Assembly (NCBI RefSeq): GCF_009866805.1
Contig: NZ_SIZW01000043.1
Span: forward strand, 868,001-932,000
Reading direction: 5' to 3'
Origin: Schauerella aestuarii
Lineage (GTDB): Bacteria > Pseudomonadota > Gammaproteobacteria > Burkholderiales > Burkholderiaceae_B
DNA length: 64,000 nt
Part shown: positions 25,235 to 33,008 of the stretch, one piece after another
Layout of the letters: each line of letters begins with the position of its first letter
Position numbering within the stretch: position 1 is the first letter of the stretch
Made by a program: the position numbers and the translations under genes
The notes under the pieces: model-generated
What the model saw: only the letters and a program-made list of their open reading frames with translations
Database searches by the model: none
Told to the model about the DNA's origin: nothing

Positions 25235-26643
25235 GCAAGATCGAAGTCAAGAATATCTATAAAGTCTTCGGCTCCAATCCGAAGAAGTGGTTGGCCGAAG
25301 CGCAAGCCGGGATCGGCAAGGACGACCTGCTGGCCAAGAGCGGTCACACGCTCGGCTTGCGCGACATCAGCCTGTCGATCGAAGAGGGCAGCATCTACGT
25401 CATCATGGGCCTGTCGGGCTCGGGCAAGTCGACGCTGATTCGCCACTTCAATCGTCTGATCGATCCCACCTCCGGCCAGATCCTGGTCGATGGCGAGGAT
25501 GTGATGAAGCTCAACAACCGCGATCTCGAGCGCTTCCGTCAAAAGAAGATGAGCATGGTGTTCCAGCGCTTCGGCCTGTTTCCCCATCGCACCGTGCTGG
25601 ATAACGCGGCATATGGCTTGACGGTGCAAGGCGTGGATCGCAAGACCCGCGAGGCCACGGCGCGAAGCTGGCTGGAGCAAGTGGGCCTGGCGGGTTTCGA
25701 GAGCCAGTATCCTCACCAGTTGTCGGGCGGTATGCAGCAGCGCGTGGGCCTGGCCCGGGCGCTCGCCACCGACGCGGAAATCCTGCTGATGGATGAGGCC
25801 TTCTCGGCGCTCGATCCCCTCATTCGCCGCGAAATGCAGGATCATCTGCTGCAATTGCAGGCGCGGTTGAATAAGACCATCGTGTTCATCACGCACGATC
25901 TGGACGAAGCGCTGCGCCTGGGTAACCGGATTGCGATCCTGAAAGACGGCGAGCTGGTGCAGGAGGGCACGCCCGAAGACATTCTGCTCAATCCGGCCAC
26001 CGACTACGTGCAGGCGTTCCTGCAGGATGTCAATCGGGGCAAAGTGCTTAACGCCACGCACGCGGTCAACCCGCCGCGCTTGACGCTCACGATGCGTTCG
26101 CGTCCGGCGCATGTGCTGGAGCGGTTGCAGGCCCTCGATTGGCGTTATGCGCCGGTGCTCGACGGCAAGCGGCTGGCCGGCGTGTTGACGCTCGACGCCG
26201 CCCGCCGTGCCGTGGGCGAAAACGCTCGCGATATTGCGCGCTTCGTGGAAGATCTCACCACGGTGCCGTCCACGGCCGGGCTCGATGAAGTGTTGGCCAA
26301 GTTGCTCAACAGCAATGAGCCGATGGCGGTGACCGACGAGAACGATGAATTCGTCGGCATGTTGTCGCGCCGCAAGGTGGTCGAGCTCGTCAATCCCACG
26401 CCGGTGGATGATGGTATGACGCCAGCCGACGATGCGGCGTCGGCGACGTCGGACGATGGCGTTGTCGCCGTGACTCAAGAGGAGCTGCGCAACAACGCCA
26501 TGGCCGCAGACGGGCGATCTGCTGCAGGGCATGTGGCCGACGCACAACCCGCCGACGCCCCGCGCGTCGATGCGCAGGCCGTGGCCGATGCGCAGGACGC
26601 CGGCCCTGCCAAGGTCAGTCCAGCTTCACCCCCGCGGCCTTGA
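25231..26643 (+). CDS. proV: Glycine betaine/proline-type ABC transporter ATP-binding protein with CBS domains
   Basis: A 470-residue ATPase that drives the ProXWV importer. Walker A GLSGSGKST, Q-loop QRFGLFPHR, signature LSGGMQQRVGLARAL and Walker B ILLMDEAFSALDP are intact. A tandem CBS region follows (about 275-390; GVLTLDAARRAV, VTDENDEFVGMLSRRKVVELV), which in OpuA-type transporters senses ionic strength. The last 75 or so residues are an unusual Ala/Asp-rich tail without a known domain. The 3' end overlaps the convergent Bug-receptor gene by 29 bases. Start coupled to proW by ATGA. Confidence 0.9.
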   Translation: MSKIEVKNIYKVFGSNPKKWLAEAQAGIGKDDLLAKSGHTLGLRDISLSIEEGSIYVIMGLSGSGKSTLIRHFNRLIDPTSGQILVDGEDVMKLNNRDLERFRQKKMSMVFQRFGLFPHRTVLDNAAYGLTVQGVDRKTREATARSWLEQVGLAGFESQYPHQLSGGMQQRVGLARALATDAEILLMDEAFSALDPLIRREMQDHLLQLQARLNKTIVFITHDLDEALRLGNRIAILKDGELVQEGTPEDILLNPATDYVQAFLQDVNRGKVLNATHAVNPPRLTLTMRSRPAHVLERLQALDWRYAPVLDGKRLAGVLTLDAARRAVGENARDIARFVEDLTTVPSTAGLDEVLAKLLNSNEPMAVTDENDEFVGMLSRRKVVELVNPTPVDDGMTPADDAASATSDDGVVAVTQEELRNNAMAADGRSAAGHVADAQPADAPRVDAQAVADAQDAGPAKVSPASPPRP

Positions 26644-27601
26644 CCACCTCGCCCCACCGGGCGGTCTCGCTCTTGATGTATTGCGCGTAGGCCTCGGGCG
26701 TTGAGCCCAGCGCCTGCGCGCCCTGCACGGCGAGTTGCTTCTGCATCTCGTCCGATTTCAGCGCCCGGCCGATCTCGGCATTGAGCTTTTGCACGATCGC
26801 TTGCGGCGTGCCGGCCGGCACGACCACACCTTGCCAGGCGCCCACTTCAAATCCCGGAATGGCCGTCTCCGCAACAGTGGGCACATCGGGCAACCGATCG
26901 CTGCGTACCTTGCTCGTCACCGCCAACGCGCGCACGCGGTTATCGCGGATGAACGGCAGCGAGTCGTTCAGCGTATTGGTGCTGAATTGCACTTGCCCAC
27001 CCACCAGGTCGGTCATTGCCGGTGCGCTGCCCCGATAAGGCACGTGCGTGGCTTTCACGCCCGCCGATTGCAGAAACAGATACGCGCCCAGATGCGTGAC
27101 GTTGCCGGCGCCTGCCGACGCGTACGACAAAGCGCCGTCTTTCGACTTCGCGTAATCGATGAAGGATTTCACGTCGGTGGCCGGCACTGATGGATGCACG
27201 AGCAACACAAGTGGAATCACGGCCGTCGACGACACGGCAGTGAAGTCCTTCGCAGGATTGAACGCCAGATTCGCATACAGGTTCGGGCTCAGGGCAATCG
27301 ACGAGGTGTTGTAGAGCACCGTATAGCCATCGGGCTTGGCCAGCGCGGCCGCTTGCATGCCGATGTTGCCGTTGGCACCGCCTTTGTTCTCGACCACGAT
27401 GGTCTGACCCATTTGATCGGTCAGTTGTTTGGCCAGCACGCGGGCCACCAGATCGGTCGGGCCGCCCGGCGGAAAGGGCACGATCATCGTGATCGGCCGT
27501 TGCGGCCAGGCGCTTTCGGCCGCACTGGCGCCGGCCGGCCACACAACACTCGCGCATGCGCCAAGCGCGGCCAGCAGGATGTTGAGAGGATGCTTTGTCA
27601 T
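26615..27601 (-). CDS. Bug/TctC-family tripartite tricarboxylate transporter receptor
   Basis: A 328-residue periplasmic binding protein of the Bug family, widely expanded in Bordetella and relatives. Signal peptide ends GASAAESAWPQRP; then the hallmark ITMIVPFPPGGPTDLVARVLAK, VVENKGGANGNIG and ALSYASAGAGNVTHLGAYLF, and THVPYRGSAPAMTDLVGGQVQ. These receptors bind small carboxylates and usually feed TctAB membrane partners or act as sensors; no TctAB genes are in this window. It lies 54 bases downstream of the CaiB::MaoC gene on the same strand, so it may bring in the acid that this cluster degrades. Its end overlaps proV by 29 bases in convergent orientation. Confidence 0.9.
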   Translation of the reverse strand: MTKHPLNILLAALGACASVVWPAGASAAESAWPQRPITMIVPFPPGGPTDLVARVLAKQLTDQMGQTIVVENKGGANGNIGMQAAALAKPDGYTVLYNTSSIALSPNLYANLAFNPAKDFTAVSSTAVIPLVLLVHPSVPATDVKSFIDYAKSKDGALSYASAGAGNVTHLGAYLFLQSAGVKATHVPYRGSAPAMTDLVGGQVQFSTNTLNDSLPFIRDNRVRALAVTSKVRSDRLPDVPTVAETAIPGFEVGAWQGVVVPAGTPQAIVQKLNAEIGRALKSDEMQKQLAVQGAQALGSTPEAYAQYIKSETARWGEVVKAAGVKLD

Positions 27602-27655
27602 GTTGTCTCCGTTATTGTTGTGGTGGGCCTGACAAGGCGGAAAGGGCGGGTGCGG

Positions 27656-29407
27656 CTAGGGTTGTCCCGCCAGCATTCGCACCGCGGTGTAATCCATCAC
27701 GGCCTTGCCATGTTGATTCTTGACGAGAATGGCCGAGGTCACCACGGCGCGATTGAGTTTCGACGTGGGCCGCACGCCGGTCACTTCCACTTCGGCCCAA
27801 ATGGTGTCGCCGGCGACGACCGGCCCCAGCATCTTCTTGTGCACCTCGAGCAGCGCGAGGCCCGTGCCTTGCACCATCGTCTGCATCAGCATGCCTTCGA
27901 TCAAACCGTAGGTGAGCGCGCCCGGCACCGGGCGGCCCTGGATGGCGCCATGCTCGAATGTCGTGTCGATGAAAATCGTTTCCAGCATGCCGGTGGCGCT
28001 GATGAAGTTGATGATGTCGGTTTCGGTCACCGTGCGCTTGAAGGTATGAAAGCGCTGGCCAACCTCGATTTCCTGCCAGTAGAAGCCTCGGCCCAGCAGT
28101 GTGGTGGGGCGTTGTTCGGTCATGGGGTGTTCTCCTTGTGTGAGGGGGGGGGCCGCCGAGGCGCGATCGATTGCCGCACCTTTGGCCAGCATGGCTTCGA
28201 TATGGGCGGGGTCCAGTCCTGCTTCGCGCAGGATCTCGCGCGTGTGTGCGCCCAGATGCGGCGGCATCGTGGGCGCGACTTGCGAGTCGGCCAAGGTGAC
28301 GGGATTGCGCGTAAAGCGGTAGTGGTGGCCGTTCTGTTCGAGGTCGACGAAAAACCCCACGCTGGCCAGATGCGGATCGTCTTCCAGTTCGTCCAGGCCG
28401 TTGACGCGTGCCGCCGGGATTTCCAGGCGTTCGCACAGCGCCAGCCAATGCGCCGTGGTTTGGGTGGCGACGATGGCACCCGCCCGCTCATAGAGGGCAC
28501 CGATATGGCGCGTGCGCGACGCAATCGATGCAAAACGCGGGTCGTCGGCATCTTCGGGATGGCCGGCATGGGTGAAAAACAGACGCCAGTGCGTATCGGT
28601 ATAGGGCAGCACGCAGGCGTACCCATCGGCGGTTTGATAGGGCCGGCGCCACGGCACCAGCATGCGCGGGTAACCGGCGGTGCGGTCTTCGGGCGGGGCG
28701 TCGACCAGATGCCGGCCATACATGTGTTCGACCAGCATGAAGGACGTCATCGATTCGAACATCGGAATTTCGATGGCCTGACCGCGGCCGGTGCGTTCGC
28801 GCTGAAACAACGCGGCGAGGATGGCATGCGTGGCGATCAGGCCGCAGGTTTTATCCGCTGCGATCGTCGGCAGATAACGCGGCGCGCCGCCTTGCCGCGC
28901 CATCATGTCGGCCACACCCGACAAGCCTTGAATGATGTCGTCATAGGCCGGTCGCCCGTCGTAGGCGCCGCCCGCGCCGAAGCCGTACAAACCGGCGTAG
29001 ATCAAGCGCGGATTGCGGGCGCACAACGTGGCTGCGTCCAAGCCGAGCTTAGCCATCTTTTGCGGTCGCATGCTGTGCATGATCACGTCCGCGCGATCGA
29101 TCAGTGTCAGCAGGGCAGCGCGCGCGTCGGACTGCTTGAGGTCCAGCACCACGCTGCGCTTGTTGCGATTCATCCCAAGGAAAATGGCCGAAAGCCCGGC
29201 TTCGAGCGCCGGACCCGTTTGCCGGGTGGAGTCGCCGCCCGGGGCTTCGATCTTGACCACGTCTGCGCCGTAGTCACCCAGGATCTGCGAGGCGTAGGGG
29301 CCGAACACCACTGTGGTGAGATCGAGAATCCGCACGCCGCAGAGGGCGCCGGGCGACACGGTGGGCGTAAGGGGGGCGGCATCGGGCGATACATGCGGTG
29401 TGGTCAT
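27656..29407 (-). CDS. CaiB/BaiF CoA-transferase joined in frame to a MaoC-like domain
   Basis: A 583-residue reading frame holding two normally separate proteins. Residues 1 to about 425 are a family III CoA-transferase: GVRILDLTTVVFGPYASQILGDYGADVVKIE at the front and the catalytic Asp in GRPAYDDIIQGLSG. Residues 429-583 are a MaoC hotdog protein starting with its own Met after a strong AGGAG ribosome site. In the MaoC part the hydratase motif (normally G-D-x-N-P-x-H) reads GMLETIF, so the usual catalytic Asp and His are absent. The join contains nine consecutive C; one base more there would give a stop overlapping the internal ATG. Probably cotranscribed with the Bug gene; divergent from a LysR gene. 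Substrate unknown. Confidence 0.8.
   Translation of the reverse strand: MTTPHVSPDAAPLTPTVSPGALCGVRILDLTTVVFGPYASQILGDYGADVVKIEAPGGDSTRQTGPALEAGLSAIFLGMNRNKRSVVLDLKQSDARAALLTLIDRADVIMHSMRPQKMAKLGLDAATLCARNPRLIYAGLYGFGAGGAYDGRPAYDDIIQGLSGVADMMARQGGAPRYLPTIAADKTCGLIATHAILAALFQRERTGRGQAIEIPMFESMTSFMLVEHMYGRHLVDAPPEDRTAGYPRMLVPWRRPYQTADGYACVLPYTDTHWRLFFTHAGHPEDADDPRFASIASRTRHIGALYERAGAIVATQTTAHWLALCERLEIPAARVNGLDELEDDPHLASVGFFVDLEQNGHHYRFTRNPVTLADSQVAPTMPPHLGAHTREILREAGLDPAHIEAMLAKGAAIDRASAAPPLTQGEHPMTEQRPTTLLGRGFYWQEIEVGQRFHTFKRTVTETDIINFISATGMLETIFIDTTFEHGAIQGRPVPGALTYGLIEGMLMQTMVQGTGLALLEVHKKMLGPVVAGDTIWAEVEVTGVRPTSKLNRAVVTSAILVKNQHGKAVMDYTAVRMLAGQP
28144..28152. repeat. Homopolymer of nine G (nine C on the coding strand) at the CaiB/MaoC join
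   Basis: An uninterrupted G9 run lies 21 bases from the internal MaoC ATG (28121-28123). The alternative frame entered by a one-base insertion ends in a TGA at 28120-28122 that overlaps this ATG by four bases. The run is long enough for replication slippage or sequencing error. Confidence 0.85.
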
Positions 29408-29444
29408 ACGCAGGGATGCTAGTCGGGTGATGTATAGCGGTCTA

Positions 29445-29459
29445 ATATAGGTTTCATAT
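29445..29459. promoter_or_regulatory. Candidate LysR-type operator dyad
   Basis: ATAT, seven bases, ATAT in the 71-base gap between the divergent CaiB::MaoC and LysR genes, just before the LysR start. The spacing fits the loose LysR rule of an interrupted dyad, and the position suits control of both genes. The motif is short and AT-only, so this is tentative. Confidence 0.35.
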
Positions 29460-29478
29460 CAACCGATACCGTTGCGTT

Positions 29479-30381
29479 ATGTCTGTGGATCTCCGCCAGC
29501 TTCGCCAGTTCGTCGCCATCGCCGAGCTCGGCAGCTTTCGCCGTGCGGCCGATGTGCTGCACATTGCGCAACCCGCATTGTCGGTGTCGATACAGAAGCT
29601 GGAGCATGCCGTCGGCGTGAAACTGCTGGATCGGTCGGTCAAAGGCGTGACGGTGACGCCGGCAGGCGAGGCCTTGATGCAAGATGCCCGCCGCAGCCTG
29701 TTCTTCGCCGATCAGGCGCGACGCTCCGCGCGCCGCGTGGCGCTGGGCGAACTCGGCGATTTGCGATTGGGGTTCGTGGGGTCGGCGACCTACGCCTTGC
29801 TGCCGCAGTGCTTGCCGCGTTTTCGCGCCCGCTATCCGCAAGTGCAACTGGCACTGCGCGAAGAAACGACGGTGCGCTTGATCGATATGCTGCGCGCAAA
29901 CGAAATCGACGCCGCCGTGATTCGCGGTCCCATCGCCGACGATCCGGATCTGGAAGTGACGCAGGTCGAGCGCGACGATCTGATCCTGGCCGTGCCGACC
30001 GGCCATGCGCTGGCAGGCGCAGCGCACGTGGCCTTGCATGCGCTGCGCGGACAGGACTTCGTGCTTTACGCCCACGACAAAGTGCCCGGACTCTTCAGCG
30101 TGACGCACGAGTTATGCAGACGCGCGGGATTTTCGCCGCGCGTGAGCCAGGAGGCGATTCAGGTGCAGACCGTGGTGAGTCTGGTGGCCAGCGGCATGGG
30201 CGTGGCGCTGGTGCCCGCCGTGGCGCGTGCGTACAGCAATCCTCACGTACGTTTTATCGATCTGCTCGATGACGATGCGCGCGGCGCGCTGAGCTTATCC
30301 ATCGTGATCAATCGCGATGGCGCCAGCGCATCAGCCGGCCGCCTGCGCGATGCGATGTTGGGGGGACGACATTGGGGTTGA
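29479..30381 (+). CDS. LysR family transcriptional regulator
   Basis: A 300-residue regulator. The N-terminal helix-turn-helix reads LRQLRQFVAIAELGSFRRAADVLHIAQPALSVSIQKLE, the LysR pattern; the rest is a periplasmic-binding-like effector domain (LRLGFVGSATYALLPQCLPRF, then VVSLVASGMGVALVPA). It is divergent from CaiB::MaoC-Bug and convergent with the two acyl-CoA dehydrogenase genes, so it probably controls this acyl-CoA cluster in response to an aromatic or carboxylic effector. Its last 74 bases overlap the end of the opposing dehydrogenase gene. Confidence 0.9.
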   Translation: MSVDLRQLRQFVAIAELGSFRRAADVLHIAQPALSVSIQKLEHAVGVKLLDRSVKGVTVTPAGEALMQDARRSLFFADQARRSARRVALGELGDLRLGFVGSATYALLPQCLPRFRARYPQVQLALREETTVRLIDMLRANEIDAAVIRGPIADDPDLEVTQVERDDLILAVPTGHALAGAAHVALHALRGQDFVLYAHDKVPGLFSVTHELCRRAGFSPRVSQEAIQVQTVVSLVASGMGVALVPAVARAYSNPHVRFIDLLDDDARGALSLSIVINRDGASASAGRLRDAMLGGRHWG

Positions 30382-31435
30382 GTCTGAGGCGCATGAAGTC
30401 AAGGGCGCGATCCGCTGACCCAAGCGCTGCATGACCGATGCGCGTGTCCCAATACGATTCGCTGCCCGCCGCATACCGCCATTGATGCAGCAGGCGCGTA
30501 TACCGATGCAGATCGTATTCCGCTGTGATGCCGATGGCGCCATGCACGGCGTGCGCCGTGGCTGCGACGACCGGGGTGCCCGCGCTTGCGGCGCGTTTGC
30601 CCACGGCGGCAAGGAGCGGATCCGGGCGGGTATGCGCGGATTGAAACGCCATCTGCGCGCCGATGCGTGCGGCCGCCACAAGCTCGGCCATCACGCTGAG
30701 TTGCTGCTGAATCGCCTGAAACTTGCCGATGCTTTTGCCGAATTGTTTGCGATCTTCGGCATAGCCGACGGTCATCTCGAGTACGCGTTGCATCGCGCCG
30801 GCCGTCAGGCCTGCGTACGCGGTTGCGGCGATCACCGCCACGTCATCGATGGCCACGGGCATACCGGCGGTGCGCGGCCAGCGCAGGTCGGCCTGCTCGC
30901 TGCCATAGGTCGCATCGGGCGCGATCACGGCCTCATGGACATCGAGCAGGCGCGTCTCTTCTCCACACTGCGCCACGACCCATCTCGCCGTCTTGCCCCA
31001 GGGTAGGGCACGCGCATGGAGGTGCTCGCGATCGCGTTGCGCGAACGGTGCCAGGGCAATCGATCCCGCGGGGCGCGTGACCCCGGCGGCATGCAGGGCC
31101 GGCGCGATGAGGGCGGTGTGAAGGAGCGGCACCGGTAAGGCATGGCGGCCTGCCGCGAGCGCAGTCGTGAAAAGCGCGTCCAGCGTCAGCCCCAATCCAC
31201 CGGCCGCTTCGGGCAGGAGCGCGTCGGCGAAGCCCGCGTTCTCGCAGGCCGACCAGGCGGCTTCCAATGCCTCGCCACTACCCGCGCGCTCACCGTGATC
31301 GGTATCGGCGACGTTTGCATTGCCAACGCTACGCCCGTCGCCAACGGCTGCGGCGCGCTGCAGGGCCGGGGTAAAGGTGGCGGCGAACAGGCGTTCGGCC
31401 GCGTCTCCAAACATATCGTCCATGGGGATGTCCAA
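30308..31435 (-). CDS. Acyl-CoA dehydrogenase, small or degenerate subunit type
   Basis: A 375-residue flavoprotein-family member. The C-terminal helical domain is recognisable: MTVGYAEDRKQFGKSIGKFQAIQQQLSVMAE, AAVGKRAASAGTPVVAATAHAVHGAIGITAEYDLHRYTRLL and WDTRIG. The N-terminal and middle domains are short and weakly conserved. This pattern, paired with a better conserved dehydrogenase six bases upstream, resembles heterotetrameric acyl-CoA dehydrogenases in which each subunit supplies part of the active site. The last 20 or so residues (after ALDFMRLRL) look like an extension and overlap the LysR gene in the opposite direction. Substrate unknown. Confidence 0.82.
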   Translation of the reverse strand: MDIPMDDMFGDAAERLFAATFTPALQRAAAVGDGRSVGNANVADTDHGERAGSGEALEAAWSACENAGFADALLPEAAGGLGLTLDALFTTALAAGRHALPVPLLHTALIAPALHAAGVTRPAGSIALAPFAQRDREHLHARALPWGKTARWVVAQCGEETRLLDVHEAVIAPDATYGSEQADLRWPRTAGMPVAIDDVAVIAATAYAGLTAGAMQRVLEMTVGYAEDRKQFGKSIGKFQAIQQQLSVMAELVAAARIGAQMAFQSAHTRPDPLLAAVGKRAASAGTPVVAATAHAVHGAIGITAEYDLHRYTRLLHQWRYAAGSESYWDTRIGHAALGSADRALDFMRLRLNPNVVPPTSHRAGGRLMRWRHRD

Positions 31436-31440
31436 AAGCG

Positions 31441-32595
31441 TTAACGCAGACCAAGGCCGCGGGCGATGATGCCGCGCAGAATTTCGCGCGTGCCGCCACG
31501 CAAGGAAAAGGTCGGGCTCACCGATTCGAGATAGCGCAATGTGCGCAGCAAGGGTTCGGGAACAGGCTTCTCCGGTTGGGCGCCCAGCGCATCGGCAATC
31601 AGCCGTGGCATATCCTGCTCCAGTTCAGTGCCCAGATCCTTGATCAAGGTGGCCTCCAGCGCCGGCGATTCGCCGCGTGTGAGTTTGCCCGCCACCGAGA
31701 GGGATAGCGCGCGCAGGCAAGCCAGGCGGGCCAGCAAACTGCCCAGCAGCGTGACGGCATGCGGGTCGCCATGGCCGTCGGTCCGCAAGGCGTCGATCCA
31801 GGTTTCCAGGAGCACCATGCTGGAGTAGATGCGTTCGGGGCCGCTGCGCTCGAAGGCGAGTTCGGCGTTGACCTGGGCCCACCCGTCGCCTTCAGTGCCG
31901 ATCAACGCATCCGCGCTCAGAACCACGTCTTCAAAGAACACCTCGGAGAAGTGCGCGTCGCCTGCGAGGTCTTCGATTGGCCGCACGGTGACGCCAGGCA
32001 AGGACAGATCGATGATGACTTGCGACAGCCCGGCGTGCCGCGCGGCGGCATCGCCCGACGTGCGCACCAAGGCAATCATGTAGTGCGCGCGGTGGGCGTA
32101 GGTCGTCCAGATTTTGCTGCCGTTCAACACCCAGCCGCCGCCATCGCGCGGCACGGCGCGGCTGCCGATGCTCGCCAGATCCGAGCCGCTGTTGGGTTCG
32201 CTCATGCCGATGCAGAAAAACGCTTCGGCACGACAAATCCGCGGCAGATAAAAATCCTTTTGCGCAGCCGTGCCGTAGCGCAGGATCAGCGGGCCACTCT
32301 GGCGGTCGGCAATCCAGTGCGCGCATACCGGCGCGCCGCTGGCGAGAAGTTCCTCGGTCAGCACGAAGCGCGCATAGCCGCTGCGTTCGGCGCCGCCGTA
32401 TTGGCGGGGCAGCGTCAAACCCAGCCAGCCGCGTTCGGCCAGCGCGCGGCTGAAGTCGGCGTCGAATTCCATCCACGAGCGCGCGCGGATATCCGGTGGC
32501 GTCTCTGCCAGGCGCTGGTCGAGAAACGCCCGCACGTGCTCGCGCAGGCGTTCGTCTTCTTCGGGAATGTAGGCAAGATCGAGTGCGGTAATCAT
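31441..32595 (-). CDS. Acyl-CoA dehydrogenase
   Basis: A 384-residue FAD enzyme that introduces an alpha-beta double bond in an acyl-CoA. Signatures: GWLGLTLPRQYGG, the flavin-site CIGMSEPNSGSDLASI, VLNGSKIWTTYAHRAHYMIALVRT, and the terminal RGGTREILRGIIARGLG. It is the first gene of a leftward pair with the shorter dehydrogenase, six bases apart. Upstream there is a 413-base gap with GC-rich direct repeats that may bind its regulator. Together with the CoA-transferase, MaoC and thiolase it suggests beta-oxidation-like breakdown of a branched or side-chain acid. Confidence 0.9.
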   Translation of the reverse strand: MITALDLAYIPEEDERLREHVRAFLDQRLAETPPDIRARSWMEFDADFSRALAERGWLGLTLPRQYGGAERSGYARFVLTEELLASGAPVCAHWIADRQSGPLILRYGTAAQKDFYLPRICRAEAFFCIGMSEPNSGSDLASIGSRAVPRDGGGWVLNGSKIWTTYAHRAHYMIALVRTSGDAAARHAGLSQVIIDLSLPGVTVRPIEDLAGDAHFSEVFFEDVVLSADALIGTEGDGWAQVNAELAFERSGPERIYSSMVLLETWIDALRTDGHGDPHAVTLLGSLLARLACLRALSLSVAGKLTRGESPALEATLIKDLGTELEQDMPRLIADALGAQPEKPVPEPLLRTLRYLESVSPTFSLRGGTREILRGIIARGLGLR

Positions 32596-32647
32596 GGCTG
32601 GATTGGAAGCGTGGCGGGAGGTGTTGCGAGGACCATGTGACGTTTTC

Positions 32648-32699
32648 GTGTGAGGCGGGTTCCAGTGTGTGTGAGGCGGGTTGCGGTGGGAGGCGGGCC
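32648..32699. repeat. Three G-rich 14-base direct repeats upstream of the dehydrogenase operon
   Basis: GTGTGAGGCGGGTT occurs exactly at 32648-32661 and 32669-32682 (period 21), with a degenerate third copy at 32686-32699. It starts 53 bases upstream of the dehydrogenase start codon. A spacing of two helix turns suits side-by-side protein binding, but it could be chance in GC-rich DNA. Confidence 0.5.
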
Positions 32700-32932
32700 A
32701 CGGTTATCCGAGGCCACGATGAGTTGAAAATCGATATCGCAGACGACTATCGACGTTCGAGCCATCGCTGTCTAATATTCTTTTGTGCACTTTCGATAGG
32801 ATTTCGTTATCGCCTCAAACGACAGGCCAACGGCCGTGAGCGCCATGCCGAGATCATTTCTAACCGGGATATCGCTCGGTCGCACGCACTCAGAATCTCG
32901 ACCGCCCATCGGACAGGCATCCGATGCCTACG

Positions 32933-32962
32933 TTGAAAAGTGCCGCCTTGGGTGACTACTAT
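32933..32962 (+). promoter_or_regulatory. Candidate sigma-70 promoter of the thiolase gene
   Basis: TTGAAA (32933-32938), an 18-base spacer and TACTAT (32957-32962) give a reasonable -35/-10 pair. Transcription would start near 32969 and leave a leader of about 40 bases before the AAAGGA ribosome site and the ATG at 33009. Confidence 0.5.
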
Positions 32963-33008
32963 AGGGATCGAGCGTCGCTCAGTGCGTCGCGCCTTGCAAA
33001 GGATCGTT

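Larger units (their letters stand above)
32596..33008. other. Intergenic control region between dehydrogenase operon and thiolase
   Basis: A 413-base stretch with no credible gene between divergently read units. The left part carries two perfect and one degenerate copy of a 14-base G-rich repeat; the right end carries a good rightward promoter for the thiolase. The middle is less GC-rich than its surroundings (CTGTCTAATATTCTTTTG near 32769), where the leftward promoter may lie. Confidence 0.5.

Noticed and set aside
27194-29422. A 742-codon plus-strand frame opposite the Bug and CaiB::MaoC genes
   Set aside because: Antisense shadow without family motifs.
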